Positions 10,730-21,289 of a DNA stretch of 64,000 nt are shown here, one piece after another. The position numbers were made by a program, and so were the translations under genes. The stretch comes from Dromiciops gliroides (taxonomy: Eukaryota > Chordata > Mammalia > Microbiotheria > Microbiotheriidae). How positions within the stretch are numbered: position 1 is the first letter of the stretch; the number at the start of each line of letters is the position of its first letter. The stretch covers positions 77,507,327 through 77,571,326 of the forward strand of contig NC_057861.1 of assembly GCF_019393635.1 (NCBI RefSeq). The letters are read 5' to 3'. Under the pieces are notes generated by a model, which saw nothing but the letters and a program-made list of their open reading frames with translations, did not search any database and was not told where the DNA came from.

Positions 10730-11110
10730 GCGCATCTCTCAATCTTCGATCCTAGGTCCTCTCTTAACCTTCCGATAAGGATCCTTCCAACTTCAGAAGA
10801 CTCCCACTCTGCCTCCGACCTTCTCCCTTCACTTTCCCTCCCACACTCTCTATTGGCCCCGCCCCGTCCCTTCTCGCGGTTGGCTGACTCCGCCCCCGTG
10901 CTTCTGGCTTCTCCCCCTACCTGGAGAGCTGGACGCCGCGAGTTCCGGTCTGTGGCTGTGCGGACCGGAAGTGTGGCGTTGCCATGGCGAGGGCCGAGCG
11001 CCGGGCCCGCCCCCATGGTGGCTGTGGCAGCGGCCGTGCTGACGGACAGACGGACACACTGCACGAGTTGAGGTCAGGCCAGGCGAGGGCGCGGTATGTT
11101 AGAGTGACCT
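10730..11110 (+). promoter_or_regulatory. CpG-island promoter
   Basis: Roughly 33 CpG dinucleotides lie within about 380 bases, in a window otherwise poor in CpG. Visible sites are an inverted CCAAT box (ATTGG, 10,852) touching a GC box (CCCCGCCCC), a second GC box near 10,890, an ETS/GABP-type ACCGGAAGTG at 10,964-10,973 and a YY1-like GCCATGGCG at 10,982. No TATA box is evident. The makeup is typical of a broadly expressed vertebrate promoter. The ETS/YY1 order and the donors downstream favour transcription to the right, but a two-way promoter is possible. The gene is not identified. Confidence 0.75.
10940..11093 (+). other. Candidate first exon
   Basis: Sequence after the ETS site contains two ATGs: ATGGCG at 10,984 in a GCC context, and ATGGTG at 11,015. 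The first opens a frame of 58 codons starting MARAERRARPHGGCGSGR and ending at 11,160. The second gives only 18 codons (MVAVAAAVLTDRRTHCTS). Possible splice donors are GCG|GTATGT (GT at 11,094) and GAG|GTCAGG (GT at 11,073). Either frame could be joined to a later exon, or the whole exon may be untranslated. I do not recognise the peptide. Start and end are estimates. Confidence 0.35.
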
Positions 11111-11560
11111 GGGGAAGAGGCCTGAGCAGGAGAAGCTATCAGGACCCAGAGCGGAAGTAGAGCCAGGGGGAGAGGAGCTGAGGTAGGGGAGAGGCCAGGG
11201 GGAGTAGGTTTGGTTGGGAAAGGGTTCGAGCTCCTAGATGGGGGCTGGACGCGGAGGCCGGAGGAGGACGGGAAGAGGCCATGGGAGGAAGGGTCCGGGG
11301 AGGGGGGAAGAAGCAGCAGTAGCAGGAAGCCTGGGGGAGGGGCAGGAGGGGAATTGGTCGGGGAGGAGGAGAAGCTGAGGTGGCCTGGGTGGGGAGGGGG
11401 ATGAGTGAAGGGAGGGGGCAGGCGGAAACCTGCCGGGGTAAGGAGCTAAGTGGGGAGGCAGGGGACTGGAAGAGGTCGGAAAGGGGAGGGGGGAAGGCTG
11501 GAGGAACCTGATAGTGGAAGGGGCCGAGAAGGAGGCAGAGGGCAGGTAGAGTCCCCATAG
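11100..11560 (+). repeat. Purine-rich (GA/GGA) tract
   Basis: About 450 bases in which the + strand is mostly G and A, with many GGGG runs (near 11,300, 11,390 and 11,455) that could form G-quadruplexes or triplex DNA. It directly follows the CpG island. The long proline- and serine-rich - strand frames at 11,139-11,767 are by-products of this composition. Confidence 0.75.
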
Positions 11561-11584
11561 GGGAAAGGTGTGTGTTTGAGGAGA

Positions 11585-11830
11585 AAAGGAGTCAGTCAAT
11601 AAATATTTATTAAGCACACGTTCTGTGTCAGACACTGTGCTAAGTGCTGGGGGTACAAAGAAAGGCAAAAGACAATCCTTGCCCTCTAAGAGCTCAGGCA
11701 AAAGGGGGAGATAACATGCTAAATATAGGATAAATTGGAAATAATTAACAGGAGGAAGGCACAACAATTAAAGGGGATTGAGAAAGGCTTTCTATAGAAG
11801 GTGGGTTTGGGACGGAGGAGGGGGCTAAGA
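11585..11830 (-). mobile_element. L2 LINE 3' end
   Basis: Inverted L2 tail: 'cagtcaataaatatttatta', 'cactgtgctaagtgctgggg', 'aatccttgccctctaagagc'. Confidence 0.8.
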
Positions 11831-12990
11831 TGTCAGAGAAGGATTGGGTGGCTGGTATGTGAAATGAGGCTAGCCTGTTACCCGTAGCCCTAGTTTGGTG
11901 TATTGATCTGCAGGGGTCAGGGGTCATGGTAACCTAGTTTCTGGTTGCTCAGAGAAGGTATTTAAGTCATTAGGCCCTAGGAGGTAGGCAATGTGTTTCA
12001 TCTTGATTCCTGCATCTGAGAGAGTGAAGGCTGAATAAGCATTATCTTCAACTTGGGTTCTGGTACACCTTTAGACCCTTGACCCTCTACCCTTCTTGGA
12101 ATTGTAGAAGCTGCTGTACCTGAAAAATATTCTGCTCTTTTACCCTTAAGGGATGAGAGAACTGCCTGAGGTCCTGTCAGTCAGAGAAAGCCTTGTCTCT
12201 AGACACCTTCTTTGCCAGCTCAGAGTGTAACCCAAACCCTGAGCTCCCATTCCATCCAGCCTCATGCTGGCAGCTGCAGGCCTTTGGGCTGCACTGGGCA
12301 GGCTTCTGGGTTTTCATGCCCCTTTCCTACCCCAGGTTCTTCAGACATCTGGGTGCTGTCACTCTGAAGGTGAAGAACTCTTTCCAGTCTTTAAGGAAAC
12401 AGCCATCTAACTCCTGTGTAGCAGAGGGGTAGATAACCTAAATGAGTTTGGATACCTTCCGAACCTCAGTTATGTTGAGGCTGACCTCCTTTCCTTTCTT
12501 TAGTAGGCCTGTCCCCTTCATGAGCCCCTCATTTTCTCTTTCCATTGGCTTACCATCTGACCACCAGATGTGGGAAAAGCCCTCAAAAAGAGAAGGAAAT
12601 TAATAATTTAGTCAAGCTAAAGGCATACCTCCTTGTTCCAGTTAATAATTTCATTCAAGCAAACACATACCCTCTCTGCTGCAATCCAGCTGTGTTCTGA
12701 TGGCCCTGAAATCCCTTGTCCATCTGAGTAGGAGAGCAAGGGAAGAATAAAAAAAGGGAGAGCCATCTTAAAGATGAAAGCCTTTGCTGCAGGGGAGAAA
12801 GCTCTTTTTGGAGACTGGGTGGGGAGTGATCCTGTACCTAGCTAACTATATTTATTTCCTTTGCTCTATCCCATTGAAAAATTTCAGTGACTTGGAAAAA
12901 AGGAAAGTGGTTGGGCTGTTGAGTGTGGATGGATGGGTAAGGCTCATGGTATTTGGGAATTGTATGTTTGTGTGGGGGGGGGAGTTCACA
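11831..12990. other. Low-repeat stretch downstream of the CpG island
   Basis: I recognise no transposable element here, which is rare in this window. No convincing exon either: a 34-base segment at about 12,337-12,370 sits between an AG and a GT but is too short to trust. Compatible with intron-1 sequence holding regulatory elements. Confidence 0.4.
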
Positions 12991-13760
12991 GATTGAGTTG
13001 TTGGCAGTTTATTGCTCCTTCATATGGCCCATCCCAGTAAACTCATACCTAATTCTCTATCATTGTTCCCTTACACAGGCTGCTCCTCGTGCCTGGAGTG
13101 GACTTTCTCTTTATTTTTTTGTTTTTTGTTTTTTGTTTGTTTTGTTTTTTTAGTGAGGCAATTGGGGTTAAGTGACTTGCCCAGGGTCATTCAGCTAGTA
13201 AGTGTCAAGTGTCTGAGGCCGGATTTGAACTCAGGTCCTCCTGACTCCAGGGCCAGTGCTCTATCTACTGCGCCACCTAGCTACCCCTCTCCTCATTTTT
13301 TAAGAATTCCTAGTTTCTTTTTAAAATCAGCTCAAATAATGCCTAGATGAGACAGTTCCTGAGTTGCCTCCAGTTCCCAAATTACTTTGTATTTATTTAA
13401 TACTAGAGACAGTGGGGTCTAGTGGATAGAGTATCCTTTGGAACCAGGATGACCTAGCTTCAGATTATGGTGTGGTTTTTTTTGATACTGATTGACTAGC
13501 TCCGTGACTTATGTCAGAAAACTTCTCAGTGCAGTTCTATAAGACTTTAAGACTGGCAGAGAAGATGCCAGCCTGCACTGGAAGTAGAAGTTTCCTCCTT
13601 TGGGCGTTCCCTCTACCAGTGAAATGTATGTGTACAAGGTTCCCCTAATATAACGTAAGTTTCTTGAGAAGAGGTCTTTCTTTCACTTTTGCCTTTGTAT
13701 CCCTAGTACATAGCTCAGTGCCTGGCTCTTAATAAATGTTTTTGATTGAGGTAGGTTTTG
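12991..13760 (+). mobile_element. L2 LINE 3' end
   Basis: Diverged L2 ending 'agctcagtgcctggctctta' then 'ataaatgtttttgattga'. A SINE at 13,112 and a MIR-like piece at about 13,405-13,540 interrupt it. Confidence 0.7.
13112..13287 (-). mobile_element. CORE-SINE
   Basis: Full copy with a long T/G-rich tail (TTTTTTG repeats) at 13,112-13,152. Confidence 0.93.
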
Positions 13761-13904
13761 AACATTTCAGAATTCATTATTTCATTTGATCATCATAAGA
13801 ATCCTGTGAGATTTATGGTGCAAGTGTAATAGAGAGAGGGGTAGGGCCTATGATTTCCCTGGTATAGGGAACTTCAAGGACTGTCAACAAGCATTTAGTG
13901 AGGA

Positions 13905-14245
13905 AATATGAATAATGATGATGATGGTGGTGGTACATGTCAGAGTTTTATAAATGTTTAAGGTTTACAGAGAGCTTCCTCACAACAACCCTGTGAAGTA
14001 GGTAACATACTGTTTACCCCCCCCCCTTTTTTTTTTTTGGCAGGGCAATGGGAGTTAAGTGACTTGCCCAGGGTCACACAGCTAGTGTTAAGTGTCTGAG
14101 ACTGGATTTGAACTCAGGGCCAGTGCTTTATCCACTGCACCACTTAGCTGCTCCCTGTGTTTACCCCCATTTTACAGATGAAGAAACTGAGAGTCAGAGA
14201 GGTGATGTGATTTGCCCTCAGTAAGAATCAGTATAGTGTCTCTGA
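13905..14245 (-). mobile_element. MIR SINE split by a CORE-SINE
   Basis: Inverted MIR with 'cctcacaacaaccctgtgaa' and 'ccattttacagatgaagaaa'. The halves rejoin at the duplicated TGTTTACCCC. Confidence 0.75.
14024..14153 (-). mobile_element. CORE-SINE, internally deleted
   Basis: Two short internal deletions: four bases after 'agctagt', and about 17 around the B-box flank. Target copies TGTTTACCCC lie on each side. Confidence 0.9.
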
Positions 14246-14441
14246 AGCCCAGGTAGAAAAGAGTATATATGGTAGGAGGGTAAACAGTGTCCAGGAATGC
14301 AGGGAGGTTAAGAAAGATGAGAACTGAGAAGCAATAATTTTATTTGTTATCTAGTAGGTCATTCATTGGTGACCTTTGATGGAGCAATTTTGTTACTATA
14401 GTAGAAGGGATAGACTATAGATTCAAAGAGGTTGAAGAGAG

Positions 14442-14609
14442 GGGGCGGCTAGGTGGCGCAGTGGATAAAGCACCGGCCCTGGATTCAGGAGTACCTGAGT
14501 TCAAATCCGGCCTCAGACACTTGACACTTACTAGCTGTGTGACCCTGGGCAAGTCACTTAACCCCCATTGCCCCGCAAAAAACCCCACTAAAAACCAAAC
14601 CCAAAAAAA
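14442..14609 (+). mobile_element. CORE-SINE
   Basis: Exact 15-base target duplication AGAGGTTGAAGAGAG at 14,427-14,441 and 14,610-14,624. Very close to the family consensus, so probably recent. Confidence 0.96.
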
Positions 14610-14639
14610 AGAGGTTGAAGAGAGAATTAATGAATGAAA

Positions 14640-14755
14640 AAATGAGAAAGCATTTGTTAAGCACTTAATATGTACCAGGTACTCTGTTAAGCACCAGTGG
14701 GTATAAATTTAAGTAAATAAGACAGTTTCTGTCTTCTAGGAGCTTATCTTGTAAT
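14640..14755 (-). mobile_element. L2 LINE 3' tail
   Basis: Inverted L2 tail, 'agcatttgttaagcacttaa', then 'gtaccaggtactctgttaag'. Confidence 0.7.
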
Positions 14756-15190
14756 AGAGGGATAGGTGGCATAGTGGATAGAGCACTGGACCTGGAGTAA
14801 GGAAGATCTGACTTCAAATCTAGCTTCTGATGCTTAATAACTGTGCTAACTTCTACAAGTCATTTAACCTGTCTGCTTCAGTTTCATCATCTATAAAATA
14901 GGTGTAAAAATAGTATCTGCCTCCCAGTGTTTTTGTGAAGATTAAAAAATAAGATAATATTTATAAAACTTTTTGGGGGGGGGCAGGGCAATGAGGGTTA
15001 AGTGACTTGCCCAGGGTCACACAGCTAGTAAGTGTCAAGTGTCTGAGGTAGGATTTGAATTCAGGGCCTCCTGAATCCATGGCTGGTGCTTTATCCACTG
15101 TACCACCTAGCTGCCCCCCTCCTTTTTTTTTTTTAAACTCTTTGCAAATCTTTAAGTGCCACATAAATGCTAGCTATTATTATTATTAGA
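14751..15190 (+). mobile_element. MIR-like SINE split by a CORE-SINE
   Basis: Head 'ggtggcatagtggatagagc', MIR middle 'gtttcatcatctataaaata', tail ending 'taaatgctagctattattat'. The insertion at 14,970 parts the tail. Confidence 0.75.
14970..15118 (-). mobile_element. CORE-SINE
   Basis: Begins with a G-run (GGGGGGGGG near 14,975) instead of the usual junction. Otherwise full length. Confidence 0.92.
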
Positions 15191-16434
15191 TATATAAAAG
15201 AGTGGTGGTTAGGGAAAGGTTTTTTGGACAAGGAAGTCAGAGTGAATGGTGATAGGAATTATAGAGCAGTTTATTGACACTTTTTTTTCCAGAATGTTAA
15301 TGTTGATGATTGCTGTTCTCAGAAAATAGGTAGTAAGAAAATGGAGGCATTACTTGTAGACAACTTTTAAAGGATGATTAGCAGTGAAATTGGAGAGAGA
15401 GGATTGTAACTAGTTGGTGTACAAGCGTCAAGGGAAAGTTTTTTTAGGTTTGGGGAGACGAGCATGTTTGTTGGCAGTAGCAGGGGAAAGATTAAAAATA
15501 CATGAGAGAAAGGGGATGACTATTGGAACAAGGTTTTGGAGGAGGCAGAAGGGAATCAGCCTTAGTGAGGGTAGGGATACCTTTTCTTCTGTGATAAGAA
15601 GAAAGGAGGAGAGATAGTGGTAGATTTGAAGAATGGATGAACTGGGCCTAGGTGGTTTTTATCTCAGTGAAACTTGTAGGCTTTCTGCTCTAAATGTGAG
15701 TGTGTGGTTTTTGGAGGTAAGAGGAGAAAGGAAAGGTTTGAAATAGTTGCTGTGGGAAATAGGGAATCAAGGGTAGAACAGAAAGGTTGTCAAGCCAGAG
15801 TAAGGGCCCCAGCAAGGTTATTCACCATAAATTTATGGTGAATTGAAATAAACTTAGTTTTTCATTTTCTCCAACAACATGGAACAAGCTTGGGTGAAGA
15901 GCTGAGAAATTGGGTGGGATGAGGAGTCTCAAGTTGAAAATAGGGAAAGTTAAGCAGTTAAGAGATTTCTGGAGTAGTTGGTAGTGTGACGTGGAAAGTG
16001 GCAGACCATGGGGTCAGGACTGCAAAGTGAGGCAAATGAAAGCAGAATAGGAGAGATGGACTGAGAGAGTAGGATGACTAGTGGGACCAAAAGGAATATA
16101 GGTCAAGACTAGAGTTATTTTGAATGGAGAGTGGGAGATGTGGAAGGAGAGATGTTTATGTTGAGGTATTATAGAATTTCATAGTCCTGGATTTTGGAGA
16201 TGGTAAGACATGATGAGGTAACCACATTGGTTGGTATGTGGGTGAAATGGGATAGATACAGAAAGGTCATTGGAATTATGTGAGGTTGTTAATGGAGTTT
16301 CATCAGTATTGAAGTCCTTGATTCTTCTGCCTTTCTTTTCCTTTCTTCCTTCTACCCCATTTGGGAACAGTTAGGAGGAGGGTAGGAAATGGAGAGGAAG
16401 ACTTTGAATCATGAACTAAATTGATATTCCTAAA
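15191..16434 (-). mobile_element. Probable very old L2 sequence
   Basis: Purine-rich on the + strand. The motif 'cataaatttatggtgaattg' near 15,828 resembles 'cataaatttgtagtggactc' in the clearer - strand L2 at 44,655. Too diverged to set ends; no gene-like open frame. Confidence 0.4.
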
Positions 16435-17480
16435 GCAGTCAGTCAATAAGCATTTATCTGGGGCTTACTAGGCATTATTATGCTTTGGGGATATAAAGAA
16501 AGATAAAAACACAGTCCCTGACCTCAGTAAGCTTACATTCTAATGAGGGAGACAAGATGGTGAAAAAGCATTGTTCTTATACATACACCATAAATAAAAG
16601 GTAATCTCAGAAGTGAGGAGGGTGACATGGTGGGAGGGGACAGAGACTCGGAAAGGCTGCTGCAGAAAAGTGGAATTGAGCTGAGTCTTGAAAGAAGCCT
16701 TGAAAGCCAGGAGGCAGAAGTAAGAAAGGAGTTTTCCAGGTATGGAAGATTGCTAGTGAAAAGATAACTAAGTAGAGAGATTGAGTATCATGTTCAAGGA
16801 GCAAGAAGGCCAGTGTAACTGTGTTGTATTATACATGGAAGTGAGTAAAGTATGAGAAGAGTAGAAAGGTTGGAAGGAGCAAAGTTATGAAGGGCTTTAA
16901 AAATCAAACAGAAGGCTTTATATTTGATCCTGGAGGTAATAGGGATGACATGATCAGGACTGAGTTTTAGAAAGATCACTTTGACAGCTCAGTGAAAGAT
17001 GAATTGGTATGAGAAGATAATTAAGGCAGGGAGACCAACCAGGAGGCTATTGCTATAATACAAGAGAGAGTTGATGAGGGGCTTTACTAGTGTTGGGACT
17101 GTTCATGTGGAGAGAAGGGGACATAAATAAAAGATATAGAGAAGGTAGAAATGACAAGACTTGGCAAGATATTGGATATGAGAGGTAACTGTGAGTGAAA
17201 AGTCAAGGATGGGGCCTAGGTGACAAGCTTAGATCAATGGTAGAATGGTGATGTCTTTGATAGTAATAGAGAAGTCCAGAAAAAGTGAGGATTTGGGGGG
17301 AAAGATAATGAATTCTATTTTGGATATATTGAGTTTGAGATGTTTATGGAACATCCAGTTCAGCTTATCCAAAGGCTGCTGCTTGCCTAGGTGTCCCCAA
17401 TACTTGCCTATTGCCACATGTTTTGGGTTACTATTTCTCATTCCTTCATTTTCTTGCTGTGTTCAATAAAAGTTTGCTTT
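16435..17480 (-). mobile_element. L2 LINE, 3' half
   Basis: Inverted L2 running from its tail ('cagtcaataagcatttatct') through blocks equivalent to ORF2, such as 'ttatgaagggctttaaaaat', 'agggatgacatgatcaggac' and 'agaaagatcactttgacagc'. These read on the - strand as worn L2 protein. Broken frames. Confidence 0.85.
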
Positions 17481-17496
17481 GGAGCAGCCTAATTTT

Positions 17497-17668
17497 TATT
17501 TATTTTTAAATTTTATTAATTTTTTGGGGGGTGAGGCAATTGGGGTTAAGTGACTTGCCCAGGGTCACACAACTAGTAAGCATTAAGTGTCTGAGGCTGG
17601 ATTTGAACTCAGGTCCTCCTGACTCCAGGGCTGGTGCTCTATCCACTGTGCCACCCAGCTGCCCTGAT
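17497..17668 (-). mobile_element. CORE-SINE
   Basis: Exact 16-base target duplication GGAGCAGCCTAATTTT at 17,481-17,496 and 17,669-17,684. Confidence 0.95.
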
Positions 17669-17684
17669 GGAGCAGCCTAATTTT

Positions 17685-18165
17685 GAAGTAGACCAGAATA
17701 CTGCTTTCAATTTTAGGAAAGGACATTTCATTTTAGGAAGAACATTAACAAGTTGGAGATTGTTCGGTGGTGGTTGTTTTTTTTGAAAGTTGGAGATTGT
17801 TCAGTGGAGGGTGACTGGAATTGGAGATTGGAGATCAATTGGAAGAACTGGGAATGTGTAGCATGGAGGAAAGGAAATATAATATCTCTGTGCAAGGATT
17901 AGAAGGGCTGTCATATGGATAAAGAATTATACTTGTTCTTCTTGGCCCAGAGAGGATAACTACGAATAATGATGGAAGTTGAAGAGAGAGGAATATTTAG
18001 GCTTGATGTAAGGAAGAACTCTATAACAATTACTTATCCAAAAGTGGAATTAGGTTCTTGGAAGGTAGTGAGTCCCCTTTCATTTTGGTGCCTTCAAGGT
18101 GAGGCTGGATGATGATTTGTTAGGGACATTGTAGAGAGGATTCAGGTGAAAGTTAGACTAGATAC
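17685..18165 (+). mobile_element. CR1/L3 LINE 3' end
   Basis: Carries the CR1/L3 tail pattern: 'ggagggtgactggaattgga', 'ttaggcttgatgtaaggaag', 'caaggtgaggctggatgatg'. It extends left of the SINE by a few bases. Confidence 0.75.
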
Positions 18166-18309
18166 CCTCCTTTCATTTCTGAGATCTTGTGAATTCTTTT
18201 TTTTTTTTTTTGGTGAATTCTTTAAAAATTGTTTTCCTATTCCAGGAGTGACCATTTTCCTCCCCCACACAATAAATTCCATAGGCTTCTTTTTAACCTC
18301 TGAGATAAA

Positions 18310-18527
18310 TATAAATTCCTCTTTTTGACTTTGATAACCCTTCACAACTTGTGCCTAACCTACCTTTCTAGACTCTTTATATGTTGCTGTCCTTCCCATA
18401 CATTTTTTGACTAGCCAAAAAAGGCACTCTTGCTGTTCTTCATCTCCTGTCTTCATGTCCCCCAAACCTAAAATAATCTTCCTCCCCACCACCATGTCGG
18501 AGTCCCTAACTTCCTTCAAGACTCACT
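18310..18527 (+). mobile_element. L2 LINE fragment
   Basis: L2 3' ORF2/UTR words such as 'cttcaagactcacttcaacc' and 'ttcacaacttgtgcctaacc'. Confidence 0.65.
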
Positions 18528-18634
18528 TCAACCATTTCCCAATTGCTAAATGGTCAAATAATATATGAATAGGTATTTTTCAGAGGAAGAAATCCAAGCT
18601 ATCAATAGCCATATGAAAAAAAAATGCTCTAAAT

Positions 18635-19515
18635 CAGAGGTGTCAGATACTGGGAATAGGCCTGACCAGGTTAAAATGTAATTGGGAAATATTTAACAGA
18701 ATTTAAAAAAATGCAATAAAAACATAGATAATGTTAATATGTTTTCTTTCTTTAAAAAATTTTTTTTTAATTTAAAGTTTTGAGTTCTGAATTCTACCTT
18801 TCCCTCCTTCCCTCCCCTCCCCGCTCCCTGAGGCAGTAAGCAATCTTTTATACATGTGCTATTATGTAAAACATTTCCATATTAGTCATTTTGTATAAGA
18901 AGAGTCGAATAAAAGAACAAAAAACGAAAGAAATTTAAAAATAGCATGCTTCAGTCTGTGTTCAATCAATATCAATTATTTCTTTGGAGGTAGATCATTA
19001 GTCCTTTAGGATTGTCTTGGATCATTGTAGCTAAGTCATTCACAGTAGTTTATTGAACTGTATTGCACTTACTATGTGCAATGTTCTCCTGGTTCTGTTT
19101 GCTTCACTGTATATCAATTCATGTAAGTCTTTCTAGGTTTTTCTGAAATGATCCTACTTGTCATTTCTTATAGCATAATAATATTCCATTATAATCATTT
19201 ACCACAGTTTGTTTAGCTATTCCCCAATTGATGGGCATTCCTTTGATTTCCAGTTCTTAGCTATCACAAAAAGAGCTGCTATAAATATTTTTGTACAAAT
19301 AGGACTTTTTCTCTTTTTTTGGATGCCTTTGGGATATAAATGTAGCAGTGGTATTGCTGGATCAAAGGGTATGCACAGTTTTATAGCCCTTTGGGCATAG
19401 TTCCAAATTGCTTTCCAGATTGGTTTGGATCATTTCACAGCTCCAGTATGGGGTTTTCTAAGTCAATCTTGGGCCAGCCGGGATCCTTATGTACTATTTG
19501 AGTTTGACACCGCTG
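18635..19515. mobile_element. Non-autonomous hAT-type DNA transposon
   Basis: Terminal inverted repeats CAGAGGTGTCA (18,635) and TGACACCGCTG (to 19,515), differing by one or two bases, and an exact 8-bp target duplication CTCTAAAT at 18,627-18,634 and 19,516-19,523. An 8-bp duplication and a CAG-type end are hallmarks of hAT elements. Without the inserted L1 the element is only about 190 bases and codes for nothing, so a transposase in trans must have moved it. Confidence 0.9.
18745..19440 (-). mobile_element. L1 LINE, 3' end and end of ORF2
   Basis: Inserted inside the hAT element. It holds the L1 3' untranslated region and, near 19,200-19,440, the end of ORF2 (SIGELLNKLW-like on the - strand, broken). 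Flanking words 'aatatgttttct' and 'tatggggttttct' suggest a decayed duplication. Confidence 0.85.
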
Positions 19516-19955
19516 CTCTAAATCACTACTCATTAGAGAAATGAACATTAAAACAACTCTGAAGTGCCTCTTTATACACCTCAAATTGAGGCTAGGTTTA
19601 TCCAAAAAAAAAAAAAAGGGAAAATGAGAAATGCTGGAGGGGATGTGGGGAAACAGGTGCTTTAAAAAAGTTATTTTTTCAGTTCTAAATTCTTTCCTTT
19701 TTCCTTTTCCACCCACTGAGAAGGCAAGAAAAAAGTAATTTCAAATATGTACAGTCATACAAAATAAATTTCTGTGTTAGTTATGTTCCTCCCTCTTCCC
19801 CTCTACCTAAGAAAATTAAACAAGAAGGAAAGAAAAGAAAATATGCTTCAGTTTGTACTCTGAATGCATTAGTTCTCTATCTGAAGGTGGATCACATGTT
19901 TTATCACGCATCCTTTGGAATTGATCAGAGTTACTAAGTCTTTCAGAGTTTATTA

Positions 19956-20285
19956 TCTTATCCCCAATTAAACACCAAATTGGAAATCCTGAAAATCAAA
20001 GTAGAGATTAATAGAATTGAAAGAAAACCATTGAAGTAATAAATAAAACTAAGAGCTGGTTTTATGAAAAAACCAAGAAAATAGATAAATGATGGGTTAA
20101 TTTGATTAAAAAAAAACAAAGAAGAAAACCAAATTACCGGTATCAAAAATGAAAAGGGTAAATTCACCTCCAATGAAGAGGAAATTAAAACAATAATTAG
20201 GTGTTATTTCACCTAATTGTATGCCAATAAATCTGACAGTCTAAGTGAAATAGATGAATATTTATCAAAAATAATAAATTATCAA
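19956..20285 (+). mobile_element. L1 ORF2 internal fragment without tail
   Basis: Reads as L1 ORF2: NKTKSWFYEKTKKIDK, and later LYANKSDSLSE. It has neither a 5' end nor a poly-A tail. Similar flanks AGTTTATTATCTT (19,943) and AGTTGATTATCTT (20,286) suggest a duplicated target. How a tailless internal piece inserted is unclear. Confidence 0.7.
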
Positions 20286-20404
20286 AGTTGATTATCTTTA
20301 CAATATTATATAAATTATCCTCCTAGTTCTGCTCATTTCACTTTGTATCAGTTCATATGAGTCTTCCCAGATTTTTCTGAAACTATCCCCTTCATCATTT
20401 CTTT

Positions 20405-20551
20405 TCTTTTTTTGGGGGGGGGCAGTGAGGGTTACGTGACTTGCCCAGGATCACACAGCTAGTAAGTGTCAAGTGTCTGAGTTCAGATTTGAACTCAGGT
20501 ACTCCTGACTCCAGGGCTGGTGTTCTATCCACTGCGCCAACTAGCTGTCCC
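20405..20551 (-). mobile_element. CORE-SINE
   Basis: First of two adjacent inverted copies in one interrupted site: CCTTCATCATTTCTT occurs before this copy (20,389) and after the second (20,710). Confidence 0.92.
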
Positions 20552-20560
20552 TTAATATAC

Positions 20561-20708
20561 TTTTTTTGGGGGGGGGGGCAAGGCAATGGGGGTTAAGTGA
20601 CTTGCCCAGGGTCACACAGCTAGTGTCAAGTGTCTGAAGTCATAGTTGAACTCAGGTCCTCCTGAATCCAGGGCCGGTGCTTTTATCCACTATGCCATCT
20701 AGCTGCCC
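20561..20708 (-). mobile_element. CORE-SINE
   Basis: Second copy of the pair, with a G-run of about ten at 20,569 and a four-base internal deletion in the CORE. Confidence 0.92.
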
Positions 20709-20746
20709 TCCCTTCATCATTTCTTACAAGACAATTGTATTCTATT

Positions 20747-20890
20747 TTTTTTTTTGGTGGGGCAATTGGGGTTAAGTGACTTGCCCAGGGTCACACAGCT
20801 AGTATGTGTAAAGTGTCTGAGGCCAGATTTAAATTCAGGTCCTTCTGAATCCAGGGCCGGTGCTTTATCCACTGCACCACCTAGCTGCCC
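20747..20890 (-). mobile_element. CORE-SINE
   Basis: Exact 15-base target duplication CAATTGTATTCTATT at 20,732-20,746 and 20,891-20,905. Confidence 0.95.
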
Positions 20891-21289
20891 CAATTGTATT
20901 CTATTACATTCATATGCCATAATATGTTCAAGTCTTCCTTATTTGATGGGAATATCCTTAGTTTTCAGTTCTTTGCTACCACAAAAATAGCTACAATAAA
21001 TAGTTTTGTATATATAGATTCTTTTCCTTTTTCTTTCATTTCTTTCAAGGTCATTAGACCTATTAGTGGTATTAGTGATATCATTGGGTTAAATTGGATA
21101 TGCACAATTTAATAGTTTTTCAGGCATAGTTCCAGATAGCTTTCCAGAATGGTTAGACTAGTTCATAACTCTACCATCAGGGCATTACCTGTTTTCTCAA
21201 TCCCTTCCAACATTTGTCATTTTTCCTTTTTTGTATCTTAACCAATCTGAAACATATGAAGTGGTACCTCAGAATCGGAAAGCAGGTAA

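Larger units (their letters stand above)
18528..19655 (+). mobile_element. L1 ORF2 fragment split by a hAT element
   Basis: The left part (18,528-18,634) and right part (19,516-19,655) are adjacent pieces of L1 ORF2. The left reads as a worn form of NRQFSDEETKAIYSHMKK. They rejoin precisely when the hAT element and one copy of CTCTAAAT are removed. Confidence 0.85.
19656..21280 (-). mobile_element. L1 LINE, much interrupted
   Basis: One L1 3' end visible in pieces at 19,656-19,955, 20,286-20,400, 20,711-20,746 and 20,891-21,280, ending in worn ORF2. It is interrupted by an L1 piece of opposite strand and by three SINEs. Confidence 0.75.

Noticed and set aside
11234..11767. 177-codon proline/serine-rich frame on the - strand
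   Set aside because: It is produced by the purine-rich tract, which has few stop codons on its pyrimidine strand. It contains no domain and runs into an L2 tail.
12337..12370. A 34-base micro-exon between an AG and a GT
   Set aside because: Too short and unsupported; AG...GT pairs of this spacing are very common by chance.
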